Positions 18,765 through 30,823 of a stretch of 64,000 nucleotides of DNA are shown here, piece after piece; positions within the stretch are counted from its first letter, which is position 1; each line of letters starts with the position of its first letter. The notes beneath the pieces were generated by a model, which saw nothing but the letters and a program-made list of their open reading frames with translations, ran no database searches and had not been told where the DNA came from. The position numbers and the translations under genes were made by a program. Source of the stretch: Sanderia malayensis (lineage: Eukaryota > Cnidaria > Scyphozoa > Semaeostomeae > Pelagiidae); assembly GCA_013076295.1 (NCBI GenBank), contig RQOL01000466.1:992001-1056000 (forward strand), given 5' to 3'.

Positions 18765-19245
18765 GGAAAGTACTGACGATTATCTGTGGCTACCACGACT
18801 GTCTTCTTCCACGGATCTTTATCTTGTGCTCGTTTTGTTCAATTAGATCCCGAATTTTTTCGCTCGTTTTGTCTTTGATCTTATGCTTCCATTGCCTTCG
18901 TGGGCGCCCTCTTCTCTGAGTCCCCCCCTTCCTATCATACCAAGCATTATTGGGTTACTGTCAAGTCGTCTTGTTACATGGCCAAAATACCGCAGTTGTG
19001 CTTGCTATAGCTACATCTATCTATTATACACCCGATAAGCATTTCTGTTTTTGGTTACCTAGTTTGAGAATCATGTTACTGATAGCATCTTGCTATCAAT
19101 TTTACTATTCCAAAGCTATCGATAATTTCAAAGGCGGTGTTTTCATATCTCAGGCATGGAAAGAGTGCTGATGCTCTACTTGGGTTTGAATAACATCAGA
19201 AAAACATCGATGTTCCCGAGAGATCCAAAGAGACTAAGACCATAA
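8186..19245 (+). CDS. DARS1: Aspartyl-tRNA synthetase, cytosolic type (class IIb), with possible mitochondrial leader
   Basis: Charges tRNA-Asp with aspartate. Twenty exons: 8186-8424, 8686-8770, 8864-8893, 8992-9049, 9181-9273, 9525-9627, 14865-14967, 15130-15204, 15483-15539, 15897-16008, 16298-16345, 16599-16685, 16782-16873, 16983-17038, 17164-17232, 17328-17405, 17561-17684, 18023-18134, 18641-18712 and 19154-19245. They give 594 codons. A Lys-rich helix ([20 protein letters not shown]) precedes the OB-fold ([20 protein letters not shown]). The catalytic core has class II motif 2 ([15 protein letters not shown]), [12 protein letters not shown] and motif 3 ([15 protein letters not shown]). 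It ends [10 protein letters not shown]. The ATG at 8186 follows an in-frame TAA at 8180. A second in-frame ATG at 8381 (M66) matches the usual cytosolic start and would give 529 residues. The intron after 15204 appears to start with GC. Intron 6 (9628-14864) contains the antisense creatine kinase. Confidence 0.97.
10394..11523. mobile_element. Putative 1.1-kb terminal-inverted-repeat element in AspRS intron 6
   Basis: A perfect 15-bp inverted repeat, GCCGGGCTCAGCAAT at 10394-10408 and its complement at 11509-11523, bounds 1130 bp. Both ends continue inward into (ACAAAC)-rich sequence. The interior has only short open frames (10560-10745, 11050-11268) with no recognised transposase. No clear target-site duplication is visible. 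It could be a non-autonomous DNA transposon or chance pairing. Confidence 0.45.
11333..11440. repeat. T-rich tandem repeat, ~33-bp unit, 3-4 copies
   Basis: TTTTCTTCTATATTAAATTT recurs every ~33 bp, with the units differing mainly in the length of the T/G run. It lies inside the putative inverted-repeat element and downstream of the creatine kinase stop. Confidence 0.85.
11538..14276 (-). CDS. CKMT: Mitochondrial creatine kinase, nested antisense in AspRS intron
   Basis: Transfers phosphate between ATP and creatine in the mitochondrial intermembrane space. Six exons, read on the minus strand: 14276-14028, 13095-12735, 12649-12237, 12041-11987, 11889-11819 and 11648-11538. They give 419 codons, the normal length for the family. 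The N-terminus ([20 protein letters not shown]) is a basic, acidic-free leader followed by an Ala-rich stretch, as in mitochondrial isoforms. Next come [16 protein letters not shown], the DNPGHPFI and [12 protein letters not shown] substrate segments, and [20 protein letters not shown]. The reactive cysteine lies in [17 protein letters not shown]. The C-terminal core is [14 protein letters not shown]. An in-frame ATG 18 codons upstream (14330) would add a less basic extension, so 14276 is preferred. All introns are GT-AG. The stop lies 15 bp from one end of the putative inverted-repeat element. Confidence 0.96.
13300..13450. repeat. Degenerate ~43-bp tandem repeat in creatine kinase intron 1
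   Basis: AATTAAGTTTACTTTGGAAA-like units recur about four times. They lie just inside intron 1 of the antisense creatine kinase, next to its second exon. Confidence 0.75.
14453..14530 (-). promoter_or_regulatory. Candidate creatine kinase upstream region: CRE and E-box
   Basis: A perfect palindromic CRE (TGACGTCA, 14453-14460) and an E-box (CACGTG, 14525-14530) sit 180-250 bp upstream of the creatine kinase ATG, in a locally CpG-rich patch. The spot is also inside an AspRS intron. Role inferred only from motif and position. Confidence 0.4.
14984..15029. repeat. Near-perfect 17-bp-stem hairpin
   Basis: 14984-15000 pairs with 15013-15029 with one mismatch, across a 12-base loop. It lies 16 bases inside AspRS intron 7, close to the 5' splice site. 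Confidence 0.8.
15706..15805 (-). repeat. Fold-back repeat with hammerhead-like core, copy 1
   Basis: Perfect 25-bp inverted repeats (15706-15730 and 15781-15805) enclose a core. Read on the minus strand, the core is CTGATGA, nine bases, then GAAA (15777-15758). The same core and flank recur at 50522-50641. Lies in AspRS intron 9. The catalytic stem III is not evident in this copy. Confidence 0.7.
18722..18766. repeat. (GTT)n microsatellite
   Basis: About fourteen uninterrupted GTT/TGT triplets right after the AspRS exon 19 donor site. A poly-Cys reading frame through it is an artefact of the repeat. Confidence 0.97.
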
Positions 19246-21925
19246 GACGAGGATTTTTTCTAGTACTTCGTGTCTTTCTAAGGTAGCATGCACGAAATCG
19301 TTAACATTGCTCAATCAAAGTAAGAGAATAATTCTGTCATTTGTCATCTTGTGATGGTTTTTTTTTCTTACTGGTTGGTAGTAAATATTGTAAACCAGGC
19401 ATTAATTTGAAATGCTGGAATTTGCTGTGATCTTCTTGCAAAGGTAAGACACGGGTCTATTACATCAAATAGCTACACTAGTGGACAAAATTCCTTGGGA
19501 CAATTGTAAACATATACGAAAAGCTATCGACCTATAAACTTCTTTTTTGCAGGCTTTATTCAGCCAGCACCCCCTCTTCCTAAAACAATTTTGTCCTTTC
19601 GATCAGACCTTTATTGTCACCATGCAAATGGAATCTGTTGATATTATGCATGCCTTTCTTTGGAGATAACACTGTTTGGGGGGTGGACAGGACGTGGATG
19701 GAGGATGCGTGCAAAATTTGATTTGAAAGTGTTTAGGACTTTAGTCCACTATTGTACCCTGATTCGTTAATTTTCTTGTAGTTATAGGCTCGTTGAAATT
19801 CACTGCATTTTTATCATTTTGTTTTTCGAGTGTTTTCCATGGTTTTGCTTGACGTTATGACATTGATTTGGCAAGAAATTGCATAAACAACGGTATGTTC
19901 ATAATTTTCTTTCTGGTCAATTGTTTCCCTGAAGCTTCAACCAGTGTGAAGCAATTATTCAGGTCAATAATGAACCGTTAATAACACTTAATTTGGCTTT
20001 TTCAAATATAAATTTAGCTGATACATTATCGTTATAATTTATTCATTTCGGGCTTAAGTTTACTTTCTGCAATCTCAGGAGTACGTTTTGTCTTTCTCTC
20101 GCTACAGGAAGTGGATGCACCTTCTCTACTTTGACGCTGCGCAGTCGCTTCGAAGATCCTTTGCGATTCTCTCGGTACCAGATCTCAGGACGTGTTGAAA
20201 TTTTAAAGTGGAGAAACATGCGTTGCGTGGCGTGGTGCTGTTTTCTGTTCTTGTGAGGAAATGGACTTGTACTCGGTGAAAATTGACCAAAATGAAGACA
20301 TTTAACGAGCTATTTATGGTAGGTTTATTATTTTTGTTCATAATATTCTTCAAACTGGACTGTGGTGGCTTTACTTATGCTTTGCAAGAATTATTTTGGT
20401 GCTTTGAGGTTATTTTAAGTGATGAACAAGGAGATGTTAGGCCTTCTTCCACGAAGGCCTAAGGCTCGAGAAGCACATCCAAGACGTACTTTTATTTTTT
20501 CGTTTGACAAGGAATATAATTCTTTCGTTTGACAAGGAATAGAATTCTTTCCATTGTGAATTAAGACCTGTGAATCTCGATGGAAATAATTAGGATTTTA
20601 GCCTGCATAAGTTAAAAAGTTGTTGCCAATTTTTGCGTAAGCCTCTCGAACTTTCAAAATGGCGTGTTCATTTTCTTTACAGCACTCTTAGGATTCCGTT
20701 AACATTGTTTATTTTTCACATTCAATTACTTGATAGGAATATATTTGGATATGTTTTATCTTTTACAGGGATTTCGCAAAGAATTCATTTTAAGAAGAAG
20801 GAATGCAAGACGATTACGCATCAATGCAAGAACATTTTTCATCCATGTTACAAGTTCTATGTATAATTTTTCATATTTCTAATTGATTCTTGTACAATGT
20901 TAGCCTAATAAAAAATTAGGGCTTGTGTTTTCTTTGTCTTTTGGGGTTTAATAGGTCTAGGCTAACGTAAGACATTTAAAGACTAATCTAACTTAAGTTT
21001 ATGAAATTTAGGCTTGCCTAGGGAATCTTCTACCTATCCATAGGATAATGGGATAATGTAATAAATAATAATGTAATGTAACAAGTAAGAGTAATGTCGT
21101 AGATAGGATAGAAGGGATATTGGGTGGGGTAGTAGGGGTGGATAAACGGGGGGTGGGGATAAAGGCTGCGGAGGTCATTAGGCCTCTGCAGCCTCACAAG
21201 GGGCCCCGCTGGAGCCCTTCATGCTGAGAGATCTGTCCCGGACGCTCTGATTCACAAAAGGTGGGAGGAAGTAAAATTGTTTTTAAAAAAATTAACCCAC
21301 CATGTTCGCCTTGCCAAGACCTCGCCCCGTGGACTGCTGTGAACTACCTTGCTATATCATATGGTCCCATGTACTCATGGTCCCCAACCTGATGCCACCG
21401 TATTGTCACGTCTTTGTGCAACGGCTCCATTCTTTTTGGGGTGAGAAAATGTTGCATTTACATTGTTACTCAATTACAATACGTCGTTATCACAACTAAT
21501 ATCCAAGTTCGTTTATCCAAAATAATATCTAATAGAATAGTGGGCAATGACGCATGTTACAAATCAACAAGACCATACAGTAAAGCTCTAAAGTTCGAAA
21601 ATGCACCCTGTTCACTTGCATGAGAAACTCTCCTAGACCTCAGGTTTTGACAAATAATGCTTCACGGACCATAAAATTTAATAATGAGGCAAAATATTTA
21701 TGAGAGCATTAAGCATTGCCCCCCGTAGGCCATAGCGTCACTGCATTTACTACACCCCCCAGGCCGTATCATCATTATTTGATCAGACGAATGGCTGAAC
21801 ACCACGATACAAAGACAAGTACCACATTAGAATTTTGCCCACTTCGTATGAAAAATCCACGTCAAACAAATGGAATTCTTTGTGCAAATATAAGATAAAA
21901 ATTGCTATGACTAATAAAAATAAAA
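19246..21925. other. Intergenic region downstream of AspRS
   Basis: No exon could be supported. It holds the AspRS 3' UTR, a short hairpin around 20443-20466 (TAGGCCTTC / GAAGGCCTA), a G-rich tract at about 21120-21165, and one copy of a dispersed repeat at 21302-21510. Confidence 0.5.
21302..21510 (+). repeat. Dispersed repeat, copy 1 (inverted partner at 23495-23714)
   Basis: It shares the order CCCGTGGACTGCTGT, ACCTTGCT, CATATGGTC, CTCATGGTCCC, TGTCACGTCTTTG, GGTGAG and ATATCCAAG with the reverse complement of 23495-23714. A third partial copy lies near 22690-22770. Divergence is well above 10 percent, so these are old copies. No coding potential is conserved. Confidence 0.65.
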
Positions 21926-21927
21926 TA

Positions 21928-22114
21928 CAGTGGAATCCCGCTATAACGAACTCTGTAGGGACCGAGAAAATAGTTCGCAATAGCGGGAGTTCGTTATACA
22001 GAAGGGGCATTTTTTTATGAAGAACTACTTCCCAGAATCCAAGGGACCGGAGTTTTAGTTCGTAATAGCGGGAAGTTCGTTATAAACGGGGTTCGTTATA
22101 GCGGGATTCCACTG
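21928..22114. mobile_element. Pogo/Tigger-like MITE (187 bp)
   Basis: The terminal inverted repeats begin CAGTGGAATCCCGCTATAAC and the element is flanked by TA on both sides (21926-27, 22115-16). CAGT ends with TA target duplication are typical of the pogo/Tigger branch of Tc1-mariner. Internal TTCGTTATA/ATAGCGGG motifs repeat. There is no coding capacity. Confidence 0.85.
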
Positions 22115-25033
22115 TAGACAGAAGAACTATTGTTTCGGCTGTTGCAGGATAGTGGTTGAGAAAAAAATGTTTTTCAAGTAAGTAAACTTTCGGGCACTTC
22201 AAGAAGATAAAAATTCTTGAATGTAGTACATAATTGTAATAGAAATAAATAGGGCGTAAGCAAACAGTTTTCAAACCACGTGGTCACGAATTGACATGTA
22301 GGATATCCTGCAAATTCCGAAAAATTCTCTAAATGGAGAAGAAATGGGAAAAAAGTATGGTAAAACTAAACTCATAGATTTATCTTCGCAAATTAAGAAA
22401 ACTAAGGAAGTAAAGAAAAAACTGATGAGTTGAAAAATATTACAAATAATAAATTATAAAGATAAAATAAGATAAGTAGCCCCCTACTTATATTAATTTA
22501 TCTTAAATAAGATACTGTCACTATTTCAAGCTTAGATAAAAAATGAAAACTAAACTCGGTAAAAACAACTGCCTTAGACTGCCTTATTAAAACTTTTATT
22601 ATAACAAAGCAACTATTATTACAACAAATACTACCAATATGCGAAGGGTATTTTGCACACCATCACGTGACTGATATTATCATTGTCCCTAATTCCCAAG
22701 TCCTTGGAGTTTTATGAACTTGTTTATCAATGTGATAACGAACTACGTGAGAAAATATATTGCTAATTTAACAATCATTTCAACTGCTACAAACACAAAT
22801 ATACCATTAATAAACACCTCTCCTTCACTACCTGCCATTATCTCCGAGACAAGCAATCCTAAGAGTCCAAGAATTAAGAATTCCACTACCTACTACTATC
22901 TACTATCATTATAAAATTGGTCTGTTGTTACTTCTGCCATTACATGCAATACTGCTACTACATCCATCACTAAGTGTAATAACATAATTATAGCACTGCT
23001 GTTATTACTACTACAACTAATGTCACTATTGCAATTGCTACTACTACCATTATTATGATTGATGTAACCACTATCATAGTAGCAAACACTAACTGTATAC
23101 TAGTATAGCTCAAGCTGTTCTTAAATGAAAAAATCAAAGAATAAAGAACTAAAAATAAATCAATAAATAATATCCTACTTGACTGTTTAAAATTGTAAAC
23201 AAAAACTAAAAAGTGCACAAAGAAGTTCATTTGAATCGGTGGATTGCAGCCTATTTGGGACCCAGGGTCAGGGTTCAGGTACAGGCTTTGCGTAAATGAC
23301 GTCAGAGCAGACCGATATCAAATTCAGCGACCCAGGCTTCAACTACGATGACGCGTACAATGCTTAATACATCTCCTAGTTTTGGATGTGAACAGAGCAC
23401 AATTTTCTTTCCTGTCGAGCAATACAACACAGTATTGAAGGTAGGTAACAAGCTTCATGCCTTTTAGCCCCAGTCCTTAGAGTTTTAGCCACTTGGATAT
23501 CAATGTGATAATGAAAGTACGTGAAAGAGTAACAAAAATAAACGCAAACATTTGCTCACCCTTTGAAATGGAGACCGCAGCCCAAAGACACGACAACACG
23601 GTGACACCAGTATCAGGGACCATGAGCCATAAGACCATATGACGCAGCAAGGTGGTCCAACAGCAGTCCACGGGTCCAGGTACTTGGCTCAGCGAACAAG
23701 GTGAGGTGCTTACATCGCCACCAAATCTAAAAACAAATTAAAAACTGTTAATACAACATAATACATCTTAAATTGATAATCGACAAATTCACAAGCATCT
23801 AAGACAGAAATATCAAACATGGCAAGGGAAAATACGGTTGAAAATAGTTCTGTTTAAAGGGAACTAAATTGAAATCATAAGGGCCAAAATTTTACCCAAA
23901 GATAAAGAACAACGACCTATATGATCTCTTTCAGGTCGTGAAATTCGGGATAGATAGAATTTGACAGTTGACGTAAATTTTTGGCAAAAGTTTTCATTTC
24001 ACATGAATATCAAGATGATCTTGGAATATTAATCATTGACCTTTCTGTCGTATCATGCTTGTGAAAGTGAAGATATTTAAAATAATTCATTAATTCATTA
24101 CAATTCACACATAAGGGTTGAAGCTGTCTTTATAAAAATCTGGAATTGCGGAAACTTGAGAGAACTGACAAATATTGTTTAACATATTCAGCAAACAACT
24201 AACTTAAAGGAAACGTTCTCAAAATGAATGATAAATTGCTTGAGAGCCAATGGACGAAATAGATTTCTAGAGCAATATTTTCAAGTGCATTTAAAGACAA
24301 CTTCAAAATTGGTCATTGCAGATACTACTAAGACCATTGTAATAAAAATCAGGTTAAACGTTCATTAGAGTTCATCTTGTTCATGTTGTCTCCTTCTGAA
24401 ATCCTCTCAGTATACGAAAATAATTTATCATACACACATAGCATATCTGCAATGTCCAATCTACCCTTTCCACTTGGACGATAACGAACCATTTTGGTGC
24501 TATAATTGCCTCAAATAGATTGTAAATAAACAAACTAACTTAAGTTTCACCCAAGGCTAATTATGATGGCAATAATATGGGAATATTCGGGATCTTCAGA
24601 TAGGCTGAGGTCCTCAGTAATGCCTCATACAGTTTTAGCGTGTTGGATGTCAGAATCGATACTCCTGTCTTTGAAGACTCCAAAAAGCACATTTCATTGG
24701 GCATTTAAACCCTGGGGTATTGCCTAAATGGGGCTGGAAATTAATACTTAGAAACCAAATCCATTGGAGGCAAGTTACTTAATTATAAATAATTTAAACG
24801 CTATTTGTCCTGCATCTTCGTTTGCGAAGCATTCCAATGATCATCAATGCATAACATCTAGGATTCAAAATAAAAAGTGAAAAAGAAAGATCATGTAATA
24901 GCTTTGCAAATAACTATTCTAGCTTCAAAACAACAACTTATGCAAACAGCAGCAACATAAATCAGTAGCTAGGCTTGGAATATAAGCACACTGAAGCTCG
25001 AACAAGGTTGTTTCGAAATAAAATTTCTCATAC
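22115..25033. other. Intergenic region between convergent AspRS and CDK5RAP3
   Basis: I see no supported exon. It contains dispersed-repeat copies near 22690-22770 and 23495-23714 (-). From 22820 onward the sequence is repeated almost exactly after the scaffold gap at 58272. Confidence 0.5.
23495..23714 (-). repeat. Dispersed repeat, copy 2
   Basis: Reverse-complement homologue of 21302-21510 (see there). It recurs at 58947-59166 only because that block duplicates this region. Confidence 0.6.
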
Positions 25034-28000
25034 CTATAGTGAATTTATTTCTCCCATTATATTAACTTTTCTATTCTTGTATTTCTTTGATATTTCCTCT
25101 GATATCTAAAACAACAAAAACCAAACATAAGCGTATGAAAATATAGCACTTAACAGAGACTTGAAAAGTGTGACGGAAAATTAAATAATGTAAAAAAGAT
25201 TCGTTGAATATATAAACAATTTCTGAAACATACACAGCACAATCTCCATGGATACTTCTCAAGTTAAGCATAGAGTAGAAACGTTAAAAAATATTGTGGT
25301 GGGTGAAAAGATGAGTAGTTTTGCTCACTTGTTGCTTTAATTCCTTTGTTTTCTCAATAATAATCTGCAAGCGTGGCTCGGTTTCCCTTTGCAATTCAAA
25401 AGCTGCATCTCTCCTCTCAACCATCACTTTGGCCTGCTTCAGTAAATTATTAGCAGTTTTCATTTTCTGCTGTAGAGACTCTGCCAACCTGTCGACATAT
25501 CTGTAAAGAAACAAATACAACACAAGTAACATGGTAAGCATATCATGACTATTACAAACCATCGCTTGTTACCATGATCCTACTCTATTGATACTTTTTG
25601 ATACATGTCCTCAATACATATATACAGTCAAATCTGCATAGTTCAAACTCGTGTAATTCAAACTCTATATAATTCGAACGAAATTCTTTGTCCCTTCAAG
25701 AATCACTAATGAACCGAAACCTCTATAATTCGAGCTTTCTGTAATTCGAGCATTTTCACGCTTCCCCGGGGTGTTCGAATTAGACAGAGTTGACTGTATA
25801 TGCATACGTGCAAACAGTCATACACAATCCATAAGTTAATGTAGATTACATTATATAAAAATAAATCTATGAGCATACCTGGGTGAGCTTTTCAAGCGAT
25901 AAAGGTTCTGCATCTTCATTGATGTCAACCTTTCAATTACATCAGAGACTGTAGTGTACATTCCACGTAATTTATCCTTCGTCTGTTTTTGTATTACCAT
26001 CGAAGCAGATTGGAACTGAAACAGAAAATTACCAAAGTATAATTACGTGACATTATTTCAGAATGATTTTAAAGAGTACATGTGTAGATTCACAATCAAC
26101 TCTAAAATGAATAGATTTATATTGATATTACAATTAAGCATTAAATACCAATCTATTCAATATTGGAAATGTGCTTTTGCAATGGCTTATACCTGGTTGG
26201 CAGATAAAATGTCTCCTTCTTCACTCATCTCTTCCAAACGCTGAGATAAAAACGATTGAAGCTGCAAAAGTGGAAAAAATAAATGAAAACAATGAAAAAA
26301 TAAAGAATTCAAATTAATAATATTTTATATACGTCCAGTCCTGACCCTAACCCTTACCCTAACCCTAATCCTAACCCTAATCCAAACCCTGACCTGAAAC
26401 ACCAGACACTGTTAGTAGTATTACGTCATGCATACTCCTGCGCAGTAGCCTATATATGGCACTGCGCATACACTCCCACCTTTGGGGCACTCTAATCCTT
26501 ACCCTAACCCTAACCTTAACCCTAATCCTAATCCTAATCCAAAGCCTGACTTGATACACCAGACACTGTGAGTAGTACTACATCATGCACACTCCTGCGC
26601 AGTGGCCTATATATAGCACTGCGCATACACGCCCGCCTTCAGGAAATTTAAATTACAAATTGATCAAAACACAAACGAGACGTCCTCGTCAGGTTTTGAG
26701 CCAGTGGTCTTGAGGTTAGCTTGCAGGTAAGTTACTATTAGTCTACAGCAGCGCTTCCAAGCAGAAGAGAATATCATAAGGTCAAGGTTTTTTATTTCAA
26801 AGCGAAAACCACTAGTACGATGTGATTATTGGTTTTACATAACAGCAGCATTCATTTTAACAATGTTAACAGCTAGTATATAACATATCTTACCTCAATT
26901 AATTCATTGATGATTATATTTCTGGTCGCTGAATGTTCAAAAACAGAAAGCAGATCAGTTTCATTCAGAGCCTCATCACCAACACAGCAATCTTCATTCG
27001 GATTGGCTTGAACTCCAATGTCTTCTACTTCAATATCAACAGTTTCTATGCCAAAATCAATGTCCGCCTCGCTATTCACAGTCTCGATTCCGTAGTCAAT
27101 ACCAGCCTCGTCCTCATTCGTTACAGTCTCGATTCCGAAATCGATAGTAGCCTCGTTTTCGTTAGTGACAGCTTCGATGCCAAAATCTATATCGTCACCA
27201 AAGTTGATTTCATTCTCATCTCCAAAATCTATACCACCGTCGTTGCTCTCGTCCTTTTTTACATCTCCCTACAAACACAGTTAGTTGATTGATTAAAACG
27301 TACACATTGGATGTATGTCTGAGATAATATCATAATCTATCAGTTGCATACTAGTAATATTAAGGGCTGTAAAAACATTACGCATGCGACCAGAAAAATG
27401 TTGCGTCATCGATATCTATTTCCCGCCAAACTAAAGTGGAAAATGTCATTTCCAGACCTCCAACATCAGTGCTTCCTTTAAGCAATGACTACAACTCTCC
27501 TATAACAGTTATCTCTGAATTTGTAAAACCTATTCCTTTTATCTACTGGCTTAAATATTAACTTATGTTATCCATCTATTATCTAGTTTCATGTAGTATC
27601 TCCAGCAGTGATTAAAGCCATAAATTAGCCTCTATGCAAATATAAACATATTTCATTACCTTGGTCGATTCTTCTTGTTTGGTTTTCAATGCATTGACTG
27701 GTGGAGGCTTCCCCGTTCTCAACTGATAACATGTCCCATTTCCATGTCGACAGATGAAAGACAACGTTGGAGTCACATCGTGTTCGCTTTTCATAGTCTT
27801 CTGGTCGTCCCTTAAAAAATAATTACATATAGTTAATAATACTATAGCATACAAGGCTGACAACAACCTTTAAAAAATCTTTTAAAAAGTAGCTCTGAAG
27901 AAATCTTCCTTATGAAATTGGAGTAAACATTCTATTGTATACATCTACACCTAACCCCAAAGAATAGATTTATCAACACGAGACTGATCTTTACGAGTGG

Positions 28001-30823
28001 CCAGCTTTCGTTGCCAGAGGAAGAACAAAAGATTTGCAAAGAAGATTACACTGCCTAACAATAGACTGAAAAATTTATCATTGCTCATTGCTCAAAGTCA
28101 TTTCACTTACTTTGGTACAACAAAGTCAATGAATGCAGAATAATAGTTGATCGCTTCTTCGATGCACCGTGCTTCACTTGTTATCTTTTCGAACTCTTCT
28201 GGCAGCACGTTGACAAGATTCAGCAATTCTTGCTTCACGTTGTCACCCTGTCGAAAAAAATGATTTGAGCGTTTCAAATCAGACCAATCGTGTCGGAGAA
28301 TCCTGATCACATGAAGAACCAACATGATGAAAACAATGAAGGAGGATGGAAAGAAAAATAAGTGGAAGAAAAATTGTTTGCTTATTATTCCATATAAATA
28401 ATAGATAAATAAGCCAAATAAAGATATAAACAAGTAATATTGACTTACACGAACTCCCATCTCTTTACAGACTTGTTGATACTTTTCTTTGAAAATTGCA
28501 GCATTTGAAATATACTCTGCTTCTCGTCTATGACAATCCTGCATCAAAAAGAATTCAGATATGATCATTCAGATGAAAGCAATTTTGCATAGTTGAGGAA
28601 AACATGCAATGCGCCATTAGAGAAACTGCACGTCACACACGCTCCTGCGCAGTACCAATAACTACACCACTGCGCATATTGACCAGCTTTCTCCTCCGCA
28701 TAACGTAACCCTAACCATAACCTTAACCCTGAGGCCAATGCCTAAGCCATTAAAATTTAACAACATACTTGCTTCATCAAACTTTAAAACAGTTATCCAG
28801 CAAAAACAGAGTTGAGACAACATAAGCAACAAAACCGACAGTGCAGAAACTTACCCTTTGCGTTTGTTGGCATTTTCCGATTTGTTTCCTCAGGGATGGA
28901 ATTTCATAATTCACATTTCTTATTAAATGATCAGCAGCCTCAGCTAAAAGAATAGCAAAACATTAATCAACAAACAACTGAAATAAATTGAGCTTTGCAT
29001 GGTCCCTGAGAAGCATTTCATGGGAGTATAACCTAACACAAATTTTAATTTCTTTAAAAATGGCCTCCTCTGTGAGAAACTTGAAAACAATGACAAGAGT
29101 CCAAGTCATGGAGAGTTTACTTAAACATGAAGCAGCAAAATATAATATTTTTACACCAGCTACCATTGCATGGAGCTTGCTTTGGGTTGGAGCCAATGTT
29201 AAAGCTAAGCATTAACATTAACATATCAAACTAACAACAAAAATAGCCCCAAACCTATAGAATTATGTGATTGACATGATAGATATAGTTACCGAGATGA
29301 ATATTTTCTTCTTTGTAAAATTGCACTAAATCAACCCAATCCTGAAAAATAAAACATGTCTGAAATTAGTTGAACAAAGATTGGATATAATGAACACAAA
29401 TATTTACTCAACTATAACAGCATAATAAGCAAAGGCTTGGCAGAAAAAAAAACAAAATAAAATATGCAATTGACATCTGCTTCTCAAACTTTCAAGGGAG
29501 ATTCAAATGTGTTCGAGATGGAAAATGTTAACTATACGACACCAAAAAGAGGAGAAATGGAAAATAATTTTGAGAAAGGGAGTGTTTGCAGTGGTGATTT
29601 CTAGGGGGGCACAGGTTAAAATATATGCTGAATTTGGGGGGGGGGGCACAAACAATCTCTGTATTTGTGCTCTAGAAAATTTCTCGTTATCCAGAAGTTA
29701 AAGTTTAAAGGCCTCATTTGTAAAGATTTTGATGTCCATTGCATGCCAGATATTAATTCTCGTATCGTTGGTGTCTTATTCAGTTGTTTCTATTCCTTTA
29801 AATGTTTATAAACCATTGATTGGTCTGGTTTGGTTTGTGTGAGCACGTTTTTCATATTTGCGCCAATAAAAACATGGGTGTGGTCACAAAAAACCACACC
29901 CACTCTGGAGGTTTTGCTTTTGGAGCCTCCCTTGTTAATTCTTTTAGAAATCATCACTGAATGTTTGAGATGATAAGCCATCACAATGGTGGATGTCAAC
30001 TGTACCTTCATTCGTTGGGATGAATACTGGCCAAAAAAATTTGTAGTTCCTTCTCCACATTTCTTCAGCAAATCAATGATTTTCAAACAATGGAAATAGT
30101 TGATAGCTGAAACAATATTTATGAAAATATGTTAGAGAAAACTAAGTCATGCAGGTTATTTACTCTGCTTCAAATTGCCAACTGCAGATATGTGATGAAC
30201 TTTTGAGTTGCAAAAGTACAAGCCCCATACATGGGCAATTATTTGTCGCATTAGTTTTTATAAAATTAGTGTGAGTGTAAGAAAAAGAGAATAGATGCAT
30301 GCATGGTATGCAAGCTGGCAGCAAGACTGTTTTTAAAATTAAAATAGAGTTGATGCTAGAATGTGGCAAGACAAACTCTACAAGCTTACATGTTCCCGAA
30401 AGTAAGTTGACAATGTCTTCATTCGGGGGCATGTCTTGTATGGCCGCATTGATTTTTTCTCGGACTGCAACGGCTGACTGTTGCCATTTTAAATTGCAAT
30501 GCCGACGGTCAACCAGCCAATCTTTGGGGAAAAAAGAATTACCGGCATTAGTTAATTAATACTATTCGCTAGGTGGAAAGTAGTACATAAGGGGCGGTAC
30601 CAAGGCATGCTTTATTTCCACGTTCCTCAATGTCGAAGTCAGAAATGGCGGAGCACCTATGCATGGTGAATGGGGCCGTGAAAAAGAGATGGCAATTAAC
30701 ATAATGTTTTATGCTTAATTTCAAAATGTTTGGGAGACTAATCCCTATATCAACTATTAAAGAACATTTATTCTTACCGAGAAGTTTGTTGTAGTGAATA
30801 TCAATTGGTATTTGCTGTTCCAT
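25034..30823 (-). CDS. CDK5RAP3: CDK5RAP3 / C53 (LZAP), UFM1-pathway ER-phagy adaptor
   Basis: Partner of the UFL1-UFBP1 UFM1 ligase complex and adaptor linking UFMylated ribosomes to autophagy. Thirteen exons on the minus strand: 30823-30778, 30521-30390, 30106-30006, 29341-29293, 28943-28855, 28538-28449, 28247-28111, 27810-27660, 27268-26894, 26261-26193, 26015-25879, 25500-25329 and 25105-25034. They give 539 codons (human 506). It opens MEQQIPIDIHYNKLLGDWLV. Conserved segments are INYFHCLKIIDLLKK, FFGQYSSQRMKDWV, RNVNYEIPSLRKQIGKC, the C-terminal helical SSPRYVDRLAESLQQKMK, and a tail ending VNIMGEINSL. The disordered middle (exon 9, residues 266-390) carries six shuffled ATG8/UFM1-interacting motifs of IDFG type. 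All splice sites are canonical and the frame closes exactly. A second partial copy lies at 60486-63990. Confidence 0.97.
25625..25796. mobile_element. 172-bp pogo-like MITE, family 2, copy 1
   Basis: Starts CAGTCAAATCTGCATAGTTC and ends with the imperfect complement, flanked by TA on each side. The interior repeats AATTCGAAC/AATTCGAGC. It lies in CDK5RAP3 intron 11. Another copy in opposite orientation is at 45152-45325. Confidence 0.85.
26341..26640. repeat. TTAGGG-containing dispersed repeat, two units
   Basis: Two tandem units of CCCTAA-rich sequence followed by GTAGTACTACATCATGC / CTCCTGCGCAGT / TATATA / ACTGCGCATACAC. These are reverse-orientation relatives of the array at 7187-8045. 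Lies in a CDK5RAP3 intron. Confidence 0.8.
28627..28752. repeat. TTAGGG-containing dispersed repeat, single unit
   Basis: Contains GCTCCTGCGCAGTACCAATA, TTTCTCCTCCGCATAACG, CCTAACC blocks and AATGCCTAAGCCATT, i.e. one full reverse-complement unit of the 7187-8045 array. Lies in CDK5RAP3 intron 5. Confidence 0.85.

Noticed and set aside
18620..18919. 99-codon frame with a poly-Cys run
   Set aside because: It is the AspRS exon 19 region in another frame running into the (GTT)n repeat.
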